Origin: Symbiodinium natans
Taxonomy: Eukaryota; Sar; Dinophyceae; Suessiales; Symbiodiniaceae
NCBI GenBank assembly: GCA_905221605.1
Contig: CAJNDS010000133.1
Coordinates: 25,001-89,000, forward strand
Direction: 5' to 3'
Length of the DNA: 64,000 nt
A model generated the notes under the pieces. That model did no database searches. It was not told the DNA's origin and saw only the letters and a list, made by a program, of their open reading frames with translations. Below, piece after piece: positions 50,401-57,563 of the stretch. Numbering within the stretch: position 1 is the first letter of the stretch; every line of letters starts with the position of its first letter. The translations under genes were made by a program, and so were the position numbers.

Positions 50401-53400
50401 AGCGAGCCCCTGTGCCCGCCAAGTGACGAGCCTATCGCTGCGCCCACGCAACGCGACCCCTCCTTCCAGGAGTCGCCGCTTGCCCCAGGCCCGTCGTGCG
50501 AGCCTTTGCGCCCGCAAAGTGACGCGCCTTTACGCGCATTGAGCCCCGGTCGGAGCTCGGTCCCAAGCGAGCCCTTGCCCGCACCGGCCTCACACTGGGC
50601 GCAGCTTGCGGCACGTGACATCGCAGACAGGGCTCACCGGGCTGGCCACGTCCCCATCGGGGCGGAGTTGTCAGCACAAGCCCGTCATGCACTCACGAGC
50701 CGTGGCTGGTCCGCCCTTTATAACGGCCTAATCTGGAGCGCGGCCGCAGACTGCGCGTCGGACCCAGTGGTCGAGTGGCTCCAACAAGCCGCCGCCGGGC
50801 TCCCTGACCTTGTGGATGTGGGTGGCACGTCTTTGCCTGGTCCGTCGGCGGTCAGGGAGGCTTGGCTGTGCCTGCGTGGCGCGCTGCGCCGCTGGCGCGT
50901 GCATGGTGCTGGGGCTCTGGGTGACTGGCTTGTCCGCGAAGGCCTTGAAACCCGTTGTGTGCGGCCCTGGACCTACCTCAACCGGCGCTCGCAGGAGTAC
51001 GTCCTCGGGCAGGCCGGCCGGTCACATCCGGGTGTGGCATCGCTGGAAAACTTGTTTGCTGCCATCACTTTACACATTGGCCGCCACCCTCACCGTCTAC
51101 CTCCAGCCTCGCTTGTGCGGGCTCCAAGGCACGGCCGCAACGGGCCACGGGCTAGCCCGGCTGCCTCCCCTCCTCAAGCATCGCTGGGGACGCCGGGGTC
51201 GCCGAGCAGCAATCTTTGGGAGCTCCCGCTTGCCACCGCCTGGCACGTGTGGGGCCCAATCGCGGCGGAGTATGAGGCATGGGTTCGTGCCCACTCTGCG
51301 CTGCGTCCCGCCACGCTGCCGCGAACGCCTCACACGAGTGACCCATGCCATCGCCCGAAGCATCTACGCGGCAGCAGACGAGGCATCGGCAGAGCAGGCC
51401 TTCCTGCTCCTGCTTGCCCACCATCGCCTGTTGCTTGCGGCGCCTGTGCGCGTTCGGGTGTGGGCTCGGGGCACGCGTGGGCGGGCTGAGCGGCGCAGCA
51501 TGCACGATGAGCAGGCTGCTTTGGTGGACGAGAGACTCGACCTCTTCGAGCGGGGTTGCTGGGACCAACTTTTGTCTCAGCTGGCCTCGCTCGCAGAAGG
51601 GGCTGCGCCCACCGTCGATGCCTCACAGGCGACCACGCAGCAGGAGGCCGAGGACCTCAACGCGGCCGCCGCGCTGCAGCTGGCTCGCGCTGGCGAGTTC
51701 AAGCGCGCCGTGCAGCGCCTTAGCTCGCCGGGCCTCGCGCCTGGCACGGCCCTCGAAGTTGCTGCAGCCCTACGGCAAAAGTTTGTGCAGCAGCCTTCGC
51801 CTCAGGCTCAGGCGCAGGAAGGGTCGTTCACGGCTCCTCGCTCCTCGCGGCCACAAATCCTCTCTCCCGACAGTGTCCAGCTTGCGTTGCGCTGCGCGCC
51901 TCGCAAGACCGGGGCAGGGGTGAGTGGTAGCCGGCTGGAACATTGGCAGGTCCTGCTCCGGGATGCTGAAGCCCTGCAAGCGCTCCACCGTGTGCTTGAG
52001 GATGTCGCTCACGGCTGTGTGCCCGGTGGCCGGCTCGGGCTCCCTGCTACAGCCCTCTTACTTGGAGGCCTCCCGCTCGCAAAGGCGGGCGGCGGTGTGC
52101 GGCCCATTGCAGTACCAGAACCCCTCCGCCGCCTCTTAGCCCGAGCTGTCACGACGCAGTTCCGGGACCACATCGCTGCCGCCTTGAGCCCCCTCCAGTG
52201 CGCCGTAGGCTTGCCAGGCGGTGTCGAGGTCGCCCACAAAACCGTCACCTCCTTCGCGGCCCTTCACCCGGACCATGTGTTCCTGAAGTTCGACATTGCA
52301 AATGCCTACAACTCCATTTGGCGATCCGCATGTGTCGAACAAGCTTCTCGGGACGTGCCGGCGTTGGCCAACCTCTGGAGACTGTGCTACTGCCGTGGGG
52401 ACCGGGCCTCGCGCTATTTGTTCCGCCGTGCGGGCTCTGCGCATTGGATTCAGTCTAATGCGGGGGTCGACCAAGGCGACGGACTGGCGCCGGCCCTTTT
52501 TGCTTTCCGCATCAAACCCTGTGCGGAGGCCCTCCTCGCGCACCTGACGGCACACGCTGCTGGGCGGCCTGTTCTGGTGACTTTGTACCTGGACGACATC
52601 GTGGTCGCAGTACCAGCTGACATGGCAGCACAGGCTGCCGAACTCACAGCAGCTGCAGTCGGGGACGGGCTGCCAGGGCACGCGGGGGCGGGGCTCCAGC
52701 TCGCGCCAGACATGACCATGGCATGGAGCCCGCGTGCAGCGCGCCCGCCTGACGTACCGCCTGCACTTGGAAGGAAGAGGGCTTCGTCTTTCTGGGCAGC
52801 CCAGTTGCTGGGGAAGATGAGCCCTCGGCAGCCTTCCTCCGCGCCGGAGTCTCGCTTGGCTCCAACAACGCCATGCAGCAGCATTGGCATGCCGCGGTCG
52901 ATGGGTGTGTCGCGCTGCTTGCCAAGCTCCGGCATGCTCACTCTCGACGCGCGGAAGCTGGGCAGGCGCAGGGCGAAGCCGTCCTCAACGCCTCTCAACT
53001 CTGCCAGCTCATGCTTCGCCTGTGTGTCGAGCCCAAACTCGTCCACCTCCTCTGCGCCTCCCCACCAGGTTGCCTGGGGCACGGGCCGGCGCTCATGGAT
53101 GCGACCTTGCAGGCCGCCTTTGCCAGCATTACGGAACTGGGCCCGCTCCAGCCTCACCACCTGGAGCAAATGTCGCTGCCTGCGCAGCAAGGCGGTTGCG
53201 GCGTCGGGGCCCTATCTCTCAAGCATGGCGCAGCCTTCGCAGGGAGCTGGGCGCTGTGCCTTGCCCCGGTCTTAGCACGGCTTCCTGTAGCAGATGCCGC
53301 CGGCATCATGACAGCTCTGCAGGTTAACGACAGGACCCACCCCGTGGCAGCGTCGCTCCTACTTGCGCAACACGTGCTGCGCGCCAGCGGCGTATCGTCT

Positions 53401-56400
53401 GCCAAGTTGCCTGACTGGGGCGCGGTTGCCAAAGCGCCACGTCGGGGCTGTCAGCACACCCTCTCCGCTGCTGCCGCCGTCGCCGCCAGAGAACGCTTGC
53501 TCGCCGGGCTCGAGCTGCGCGACGCAGCCCGCGTCCGGTCTTGCGGCGGCGACGGAGCCGGGCAGTTCCTTGTATGCCCTGCGCGCGAAGGCTGGCGTAC
53601 TGAACTCTTCGATGGAGCGTTCTGCCACGCCGTTCGCTGGCGCCTGGGTGTGCCGACCACCTCAGCGGGCCAAACCTGCCACATCCGCTGCCAGGCGTCG
53701 GGCGGACGCTGTGCACAACCACTGGACCCGCTGGGCCACCACGCAGTCGTGTGCAAATACGGGGGATTCAAAACGTTTCGCCACTCCCGTCTTGTCCACG
53801 AACTGCGCGGTGTGCTCCGCGAGTCCGGGGCCGTTGTGCCGGCCCGTGAAGTTGAGGTGCCCGGATGGCAGCGTGCTGATGGCACGCGGGCGCGGCTAGA
53901 CGTCGCGTTCGCGTGGGCAGGCCGTGAGTGCTATGCAGACGTCACCATCCGGCACCCATGCGCCGCCAAGTATGTCCGACAGGCGGGTGCGCAGGACGGG
54001 GCCGCGCTTCGTCTTGCGGAGGCTGGAAAGCGGTCGCGCTACCCTGCGGTCGCCGCCGCAGGGCTGGATGCGGTCGAGCCCTTCGCCGTTGAGACATTCG
54101 GCCGGCTCGGGCCGAACGCGGTGCGCCTGCTCCGGACGGCGCGGCAGCAGGCGGCGGAGCAGCAGGCCCCGTACGCACGCTGGGCGGGCCCTGCCTTGCA
54201 CCAGAAATGGCTCGCGTCCCTCAGCTGCTCGCTTCAGCAGGCCCTGTATGAGGCCTCGAGAGCTAGCTGGGGGTCGCGGGCCATCGCCCCTCCCGAAGCT
54301 GACCTGAGTGGGTTCGGGCGTTAGGGGTAGGTTGGGCCGTTTGTGGCACTTTCACTAGTCTCACACAGAGACCCTAAACCCTAAACTAGCCTCTGGGGCT
54401 TAAAAAGCGAGCCGAGGTATCTTCCGCCTGTATCAGGCGCAGCCTCGCTTGTACTACCTGCAGCACGAGACCTCCGACGAAGCGGCCTGGAAGCTCTGGA
54501 AGTTGCAGGAGGCCTTGTGCTACGTGGCCATAGGCCGGCCGGGTTGAGTGCTTCCGGGTTTAGGGTTTAGGGTTTAGGGCTTCGGGCTTTTCACTCCTGG
54601 TTGAGGGTTTTCGGTTTCGGGTTAGGGCTTTGCGTTGAGGACGCCCTTCGTTTCTCAGAGTCCCAATGGGTGTACTTAGAGCCATACTTGGACCTTGCCC
54701 AAGCCCACAAGCAATTCCAGCCCGTGAGACTCCCAAGACACCCCAACATGTGCACGCCACCTTGGCGGGAGCACGATTTCGGGAGAGCGGAACCGTGCTG
54801 GAGCGTGACGGGACCATGACAGGTACCCGACGTGGGACACTGTGGCGGGAGCACGTTTGGAGATTTTTGCGAAAACTCCAAAGCCCAACGGAAATGAACA
54901 CGCGCTGAAGATGAGGGCTTCAGGGTAGTTGGGTTTGGGTTTTAGGATTTAAGGTTTTGGGGCCTACCTCTGCTGCACTCGACAAAGCTCGAAAAGCGAA
55001 CCGCCTATTGGAGCGTCAGCCTTAAACCTTAAACCCTAAACCCTAAACCCTGAACCCTTAAACCCTAAGACAGGTTTTGGCGAATGCTTCCCGGTCGTTG
55101 TGCTGAGCTTGGCATTGTTCCGCAAGCAGCAACTTCCTAGCTGAATGAGTGCGCTTTATACCCTTTTTGGGATACCATAATCCCTATAAGGGATACCATA
55201 ATCCCTATAGAACCCTAAACCCTAACCCTAAACCCTCAACCCTAAACCCTAAACCCTAAACCCTAAAACCCTAAACCTTCAGCCCTCAGCCCTCAACCCT
55301 CAACCCTAAACCGCAAACAGCTAAGGCAGGTGTTGCAGCGTAGCGACAGCCTGAGCAACGCGAGCTCGCAGGAGACAGCGCGCTGGATGTGGGCATACTC
55401 CATTCCGGTCTTCAACTTGGTGTATGATGCCTAGTAAGGTTTAGGGTTTAGGGTTTAGGGTTTAGGGGTTAGGGTCTAGGGTTTAGGGGGGTTTAGGGTT
55501 CAGGGATTAGGGTTTAGGGTTTAGGGTTTAGGGTAATAGAGTAGCCTGTAACCTTTTTTGGGGTAGTATCATCCCCCTCTAATCCCAAAGGTTAACCTTT
55601 AATCCCCCCAGGTTACTGGACAACTAAGGATGTCTTGTTGGACCATACGCCGGAGTGGGACCAGATTGTGGCGATGATGAAGACCTTCCTTTTCCTGGCT
55701 GGCTTGCTGATGCAGATGGCGCTCAAAGTCTTGCTGCTGTTCCCATACGATGAGGCCGCCATCGTGCAGCAGAGGAGCTGGCTTGGAACTTATGAAAGCT
55801 ACCGGGTAGCCCTTGGGACATTTCACATCTTTCTTGTTAAGAGGATCTTTTGCCTTAAGCCCTAAGCCCTATAAACCCTAAACCCTAAACCCTAAACCCT
55901 AACCCCAAACCCTAAACCCCAAACCCTAAACCCTAAACCCTAAACCCTAAACCCTAAACCCTAAACCCTAAACCCTAAACCCTAAACCCTAAACCCTAAA
56001 CCCTAAACCCTAAACCGCCGTATTTTTCAGAGGCTATGAAGGCCAGCCTAGGCTATGAGTTCTGGAGCCATTCGGCCTGGCTCCTGGGCACATGCGGCCT
56101 CGCCACCTTCTTCTACGTGGCGCAGTTTGCGGCCATGACCTCCTTCAAAAGGGATCCTTCCTTAGCCAATAGTTGAGCTTTCAATCTTTTGGGCTTCCTT
56201 ACTTAGTAAGTAAGAAGAATGCAGCTTAACAATTTTTTCCCTTGGTTCTTGGCGAAGTAAGGATCCGGAAGACACCGAGATCAATCGGAGCGCGCTTTCC
56301 GGTTGGTGGTATTGGGCTCGCTGGTGCATTGTGCTGTTGTTGCTGGATGCATTGGGCGCAGGGCTGGCGATAATCAAATCAGCCCAGGAGGCTTATGTTC

Positions 56401-57563
56401 TACAGCATTCCCGCACAAGAGAAGAGGCAGAAGAGTTGGCAGCTGCTTTCCTCCCTGTGACTTTGACAGTGCTCCCCCTTGGGATAGTGCTTCCGATCGT
56501 CATACTGTCCGTGTCACTCATGCGCACGCAGAGCTACTCCAACCCTCCTGTGGGTGCCAGTGACCACAACGAGAGCGATGTCACCAAAGTCAGTACTAGG
56601 CTGTACAGGGTCGCAGGTATAAACGTCCTGTATGACCTCTTCTTCGACAAGCCTCCAGCGGTGAACCAAATCGCTGAGATGCTCTACATCTTTGGGGTGC
56701 TCAATGCTTTCTTGCTTTCCATCCTTCTACCTCTCTTGATTAAGTTTGGAGAGCCAGATGACGTGGATTTGGCAAGGAGTCGCAACTGGGTCGGAAACTA
56801 TGACAGCCACCGGAACTACAGCTCTCTGGGCCTCGCCTGTACCATGTCTGCTGTGTGGCAGATCCTACTGACGTATGTCAGCACCCAAGCTTCATCCCGC
56901 CTCGAGGGTGCGGAGGTGAAGAAATGGTGGTCCCTCGTGAGATGGCTGGTTATCAGCATTGGTGTGTTTTCATGGTTGGGCCTGGTTCTGCTGGTCTTGG
57001 CCAGCCTGCAGTGCTACATCATGCAGCACGCGGCCGCCGCGCAGGAAGCGGCGCAGCTGCAGTCGCAAGCGACGATGTTCTGCCTGATGCTCTTTGGCCC
57101 TGCGGCTTTCTTGCCGCTCCTGCTTCTTTCCTTAGGGGTTCGGAGTCGGCAAAGGGAGCATGACAATGCAGAGCAGCCACGGGCATCGAAGAATCGTCAG
57201 AGGAAGGGTGAGGAAGACGACCTCTGTGATGCTATGTCGGACCTGAACAAGTGCTCGAATGATCTTGGTGTGGAGACGTTCTCAACCCATGATGCTGCTG
57301 AGACGATGGTGTCTTCCTTCTTCGCGGCGCCCGGCCTAGAGACTCAGATGAGCCTGTATGAGCGGGACGTGAATGAGCCGATGTGCCGGGTGATATTTAA
57401 AGAGCCAGGTGTGGACCTGCCAAGCCACGAGGTCCTTGCAAAACCCTGGATGGGTGTGCAAGGAGTGGCCGTCGCTGTGTCTACGCAGGCGCCGATTTCT
57501 GAGATGCAGCTGCAGATGTATGCGGAGAACATCTGTGAACCCATGTCCTTGGAGAATTTCTAG
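46005..57563 (+). CDS. Giant modular membrane-protein gene, at least five repeats (overall span)
   Basis: Exons inferred: 46005-~47409, 47547-47606, 47674-47725, 48219-~48300, ~48593-48699, 48808-48891, 54417-54533, 55074-~55134, ~55326-~55430, ~55613-55805, 56033-56152 and 56262-57563. Each module of about 200 residues has (I/V).N..YD, a hydrophobic stretch, (R).RNW.G.YD, another stretch, WW..(A/T)RW, a helix, LQH...(A).E, and FP(L)..(L)SL. Modules 1-2 lie in the first exon, module 3 is spread over eight small exons, module 4 over five, and module 5 lies in the last exon. Introns use GT-AG, GC-AG and GA-AG. One intron holds a retrotransposon. Two joins (near 47409-47546 and 55430-55613) are not exact. 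The family is not recognised; a polytopic membrane protein is clear. Confidence 0.7.
47547..48891 (+). CDS. Small exons carrying the first two thirds of module 3
   Basis: Exon 47547-47606 reads VLNIFYDFFASLPETGQLLQ. Exon 47674-47725 reads VLEVNGTMIALMLLGTL. Exon 48219-~48300 reads QVLHLLHFEEAEVSRNRDWD, then GGYVELL. Exon ~48593-48699 reads FSEMSHDGFSLLFASLVMFV, then LTYLYAAMADFTDSRG. Exon 48808-48891 reads DRNQSAFRVWWSWSRFCVFA, then VMLYEHYG. Compared with module 1 every landmark is present in order (YD, RNRDWDGGY for RNWNGSYD, WWSWSRF for WWRYTRW), which is the main evidence that these blocks are exons. The join between the third and fourth is not resolved. Confidence 0.65.
47607..47673 (+). 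other. 67-bp intron made of CCCTAAA units with 8-bp direct repeat
   Basis: The 8-mer GCAGGTCC lies at both borders (47603-47610 and 47670-47677). Splicing TTGCAG|GTCC...CTAGCAG|GTCC is GT-AG and keeps frame: GQLLQ + VLEVNGT. The interior is about eight CCCTAAA-like units with small variants and nothing else. It is the cleanest telomere-repeat intron in the window together with 6234-6309. Confidence 0.75.
47726..48218 (+). other. Intron with CCCTAAA array
   Basis: The donor is CTTC|GTGACC and the acceptor is GGTTCAG|AG, giving GTL-Q-VLHLL in frame. The interior includes ordinary unique sequence and a CCCTAAA array at 48102-48185. The 88-codon frame at 47844-48110 inside it has no support as coding. 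Confidence 0.55.
48700..48807 (+). other. 108-bp GA-AG intron flanked by 9-bp direct repeat
   Basis: AGAGGAGAC occurs at 48696-48704 and 48804-48812. Splicing CCAGAG|GAGAC...AGAG|GAGAC restores DFTDSRGDRNQSAFRVWW, which matches TDFEGAAGVSRAYISWW in module 1. The interior is AT-rich with only weak terminal inversion (TCCCCCTT and CTCCCCTGA). A target-site duplication is the simplest reading. Confidence 0.65.
48886..49002. repeat. Duplicated exon end (~40 bp, two copies)
   Basis: The sequence GGTGCCTGGGTTCTT...AGAGTA(T/C)TGTAGTAG around the donor at 48891/48892 is repeated about 78 bp downstream (48964-49002). This gives a second potential donor with the same GGTGCCTGGG context. Confidence 0.75.
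49062..49275. repeat. CTAT/CATC microsatellite and CTTCTTCCT tract
   Basis: Tetranucleotide variants (CTATCTGTC, CATCCATC, GATCTATC) fill 49062-49235, followed by a pyrimidine run to 49275. This lies inside the retrotransposon-bearing intron. Confidence 0.9.
49540..49672. repeat. CCCTAAA array abutting the 5' end of the retrotransposon
   Basis: About 19 units run with minor variants and end ACCCTAAAACCCTACCC, directly before the first unique bases of the retroelement (GAGAGAACGAAAGCCTCTC). Confidence 0.9.
49751..50251 (+). CDS. Retrotransposon N-terminal hydrophobic region
   Basis: ATG 49751 opens MPTALAGYLWQAWSWAYAAS, then a TCRESLRHAAVTCSGGEAYYF stretch and a clear membrane-like helix LSLGWGWLLVGVLVGALFAK. 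The end is Arg/Pro/Gln-rich to TGA 50249-50251, where the frame passes to the next segment. A short upstream ATG at 49701 opens only a five-codon frame. A membrane segment at the start of a LINE protein is unusual; its role is unknown. Confidence 0.55.
   Translation: MPTALAGYLWQAWSWAYAASSFGLAFTASLPATCRESLRHAAVTCSGGEAYYFTPGFGPLSLGWGWLLVGVLVGALFAKLLTAWILLSSPAGLADATWREALATCAAHEPHTPRRHVLQYLSQGGDAALRDLATASNEPPASVLARALRSEAPSHHRPSPQRQRRA
50252..51315 (+). CDS. Retrotransposon linker and pre-RT domain (frame 1)
   Basis: In the second frame the protein continues GTRYSDVEEAAQNGPSQASP, then a Pro/Ser-rich linker with three degenerate repeats of (S/C)EPL(C/R)PPSD-like sequence (SSEPLCPPSDEP, SCEPLRPQSDAP, SSVPSEPLPAP). 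A folded part follows: HWAQLAARDIADRAHRAGHV, then LYNGLIWSAAADCASDPVVE, then WTYLNRRSQEYVLGQ. Around 51315 the reading passes back to the other frame. No known domain is recognised here. Confidence 0.5.
51316..52768 (+). CDS. Reverse transcriptase domain of the retrotransposon
   Basis: The frame contains the ordered RT motifs. GGGVRPIAVPEPLRRLLARA is the motif 2 region. FLKFDIANAYNSI carries the first catalytic Asp (near 52293). SNAGVDQGDGLAPALFAF is the QGD region (about 52466-52483). LVTLYLDDIVVAV holds the catalytic YLDD box (52586-52597). Upstream, RERLTRVTHAIARSIYAAAD and RLEHWQVLLRD resemble the N-terminal extension of LINE RTs. It is followed, in the next frame, by EEGFVFLGSPVAGEDEP, the FLG motif region. 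Confidence 0.8.
52769..54324 (+). CDS. Retrotransposon C-terminal half: RT thumb, CCHC knuckle, restriction-like endonuclease
   Basis: After the frame change the protein reads GFVFLGSPVAGEDEPSAAFL and continues open to TAG 54322-54324. A helical thumb region is followed near the end by a Cys/His cluster, TCHIRCQASGGRCAQPLDPL with GHHAVVC (about 53676-53755). Then comes RARLDVAFAWAGRECYADVT with IRHP (about 53890-53960), matching the restriction-like (PD-(D/E)XK) pattern R.DV...(x)..DVTI..P found in REL-type LINEs. The 3' UTR is very short (about 47 bp) before telomere repeats. The enzyme would nick target DNA and prime reverse transcription (family knowledge). Confidence 0.75.
54417..56152 (+). 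CDS. Small exons: end of module 3 and most of module 4
   Basis: Exon 54417-54533 (after GCCGAG) reads IFRLYQAQPRLYYLQHETSD, then EAAWKLWKLQEALCYVAI, ending at a GC donor. Exon 55074-~55134 reads GFGECFPVVVLSLALFRKQQ. Exon ~55326-55430 reads VLQRSDSLSNASSQETARWM, then WAYSIPVFNLVYDA, opening module 4. Exon ~55613-55805 reads YWTTKDVLLDHTPEWDQIVA, then a hydrophobic stretch, then QQRSWLGTYESYR. Exon 56033-56152 reads AMKASLGYEFWSHSAWLLGT, then CGLATFFYVAQFAAMTSFKR. Joins are in frame for 48891/54417 (G|GT-AG), 54533/55074 (GC-AG), 55805/56033 (GT-AG) and 56152/56262 (GA-AG). The join near 55430/55613 is off by a base as read. Confidence 0.65.
54534..55073 (+). other. GC-AG intron
   Basis: The donor is CCATAG|GCCGG and the acceptor is GACAG|GTTTTGG; the product VAIGFGECFPVVVLSLAL matches GLLGMGCVFPLAVVSLA. 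The interior has TTTAGGG units at 54556-54577 and CCCTAAA units at 55030-55066. GC donors are common in dinoflagellates. Confidence 0.65.
55548..55616. mobile_element. Foldback element at the 3' end of an intron (shared family)
   Basis: The ends GTAACCTTTTTTGGGG and CCCCCCAGGTTAC are inverted copies. The interior 20-mer AATCCCAAAGGTTAACCTTT (55581-55600) equals the complement of 7822-7841 in the TIR-like gene. The CCCCAG in the right arm acts as the likely acceptor of the exon starting near 55613. Confidence 0.65.
55806..56032 (+). other. 227-bp GT-AG intron filled with CCCTAAA array
   Basis: The donor is CTACCGG|GTAGCC and the acceptor is TTTTTCAGAG|GCTATG, giving TYESYRAMKASLGYEFW in frame. 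About 20 CCCTAAA units (55867-56015) form most of the intron. No flanking direct repeat is visible here. Confidence 0.7.
56153..56261 (+). mobile_element. 109-bp GA-AG intron with terminal inverted repeats and GGATCC direct repeat
   Basis: GGATCC stands at both borders (56152-56157 and 56261-56266). Inside it the left end CCTTCCTTAGCCAATAG pairs with the right end, whose complement is CCTTACTTCGCCAAGAA. Removal reads AMTSFKRDPEDTEINRSAL in frame. Direct repeat plus inverted repeat around a small intron is the pattern of an introner-type insertion. Confidence 0.7.
56262..57563 (+). CDS. Last exon: end of module 4, module 5 and hydrophilic tail
   Basis: This exon holds SGWWYWARWCIVLLLLDALG, YVLQHSRTREEAEELA and LPLGIVLPIVILSVSL (end of module 4). 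Complete module 5 follows: GINVLYDLFFDKPPAVNQIA, ARSRNWVGNYDSHRNY, WWSLVRWLVISIG, YIMQHAAAAQEAAQL and AAFLPLLLLSLGV. The cytosolic-type tail (from about 57150) is rich in Asp, Glu, Asn and Lys and contains two related motifs, YERDVNEPM and YAENICEPM, before the stop at 57561-57563. A continuous frame of about 430 codons makes this the best supported part of the gene after the first exon. Confidence 0.8.
   Translation, partial: DPEDTEINRSALSGWWYWARWCIVLLLLDALGAGLAIIKSAQEAYVLQHSRTREEAEELAAAFLPVTLTVLPLGIVLPIVILSVSLMRTQSYSNPPVGASDHNESDVTKVSTRLYRVAGINVLYDLFFDKPPAVNQIAEMLYIFGVLNAFLLSILLPLLIKFGEPDDVDLARSRNWVGNYDSHRNYSSLGLACTMSAVWQILLTYVSTQASSRLEGAEVKKWWSLVRWLVISIGVFSWLGLVLLVLASLQCYIMQHAAAAQEAAQLQSQATMFCLMLFGPAAFLPLLLLSLGVRSRQREHDNAEQPRASKNRQRKGEEDDLCDAMSDLNKCSNDLGVETFSTHDAAETMVSSFFAAPGLETQMSLYERDVNEPMCRVIFKEPGVDLPSHEVLAKPWMGVQGVAVAVSTQAPISEMQLQMYAENICEPMSLENF

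Larger units (their letters stand above)
49673..54371 (+). mobile_element. Non-LTR retrotransposon (RT + zinc finger + restriction-like endonuclease) inserted in CCCTAAA repeat
   Basis: The element is bordered on the left by a CCCTAAA array and on the right by ACCCTAAACCCTAAAC (54371-54386). It encodes an N-terminal hydrophobic region, a Pro-rich linker, a reverse transcriptase with YLDD, a Cys/His knuckle and a C-terminal restriction-like nuclease. The coding frame switches three times (frame 2, 1, 2, 1 at about 50.25, 51.31 and 52.77 kb), so this copy is either slightly decayed or carries assembly indels. No LTR, no poly-A tail and no apurinic endonuclease are seen. RT plus C-terminal REL-type nuclease is the plan of site-specific early-branching LINEs (R2/CRE/NeSL-like). 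It sits within intron 48892-54416 of the membrane-module gene, in the same orientation. Confidence 0.8.

Noticed and set aside
52450-53190. 246-codon minus-strand frame within the retrotransposon
   Set aside because: The opposite strand carries the RT motifs; high GC keeps antisense frames open.
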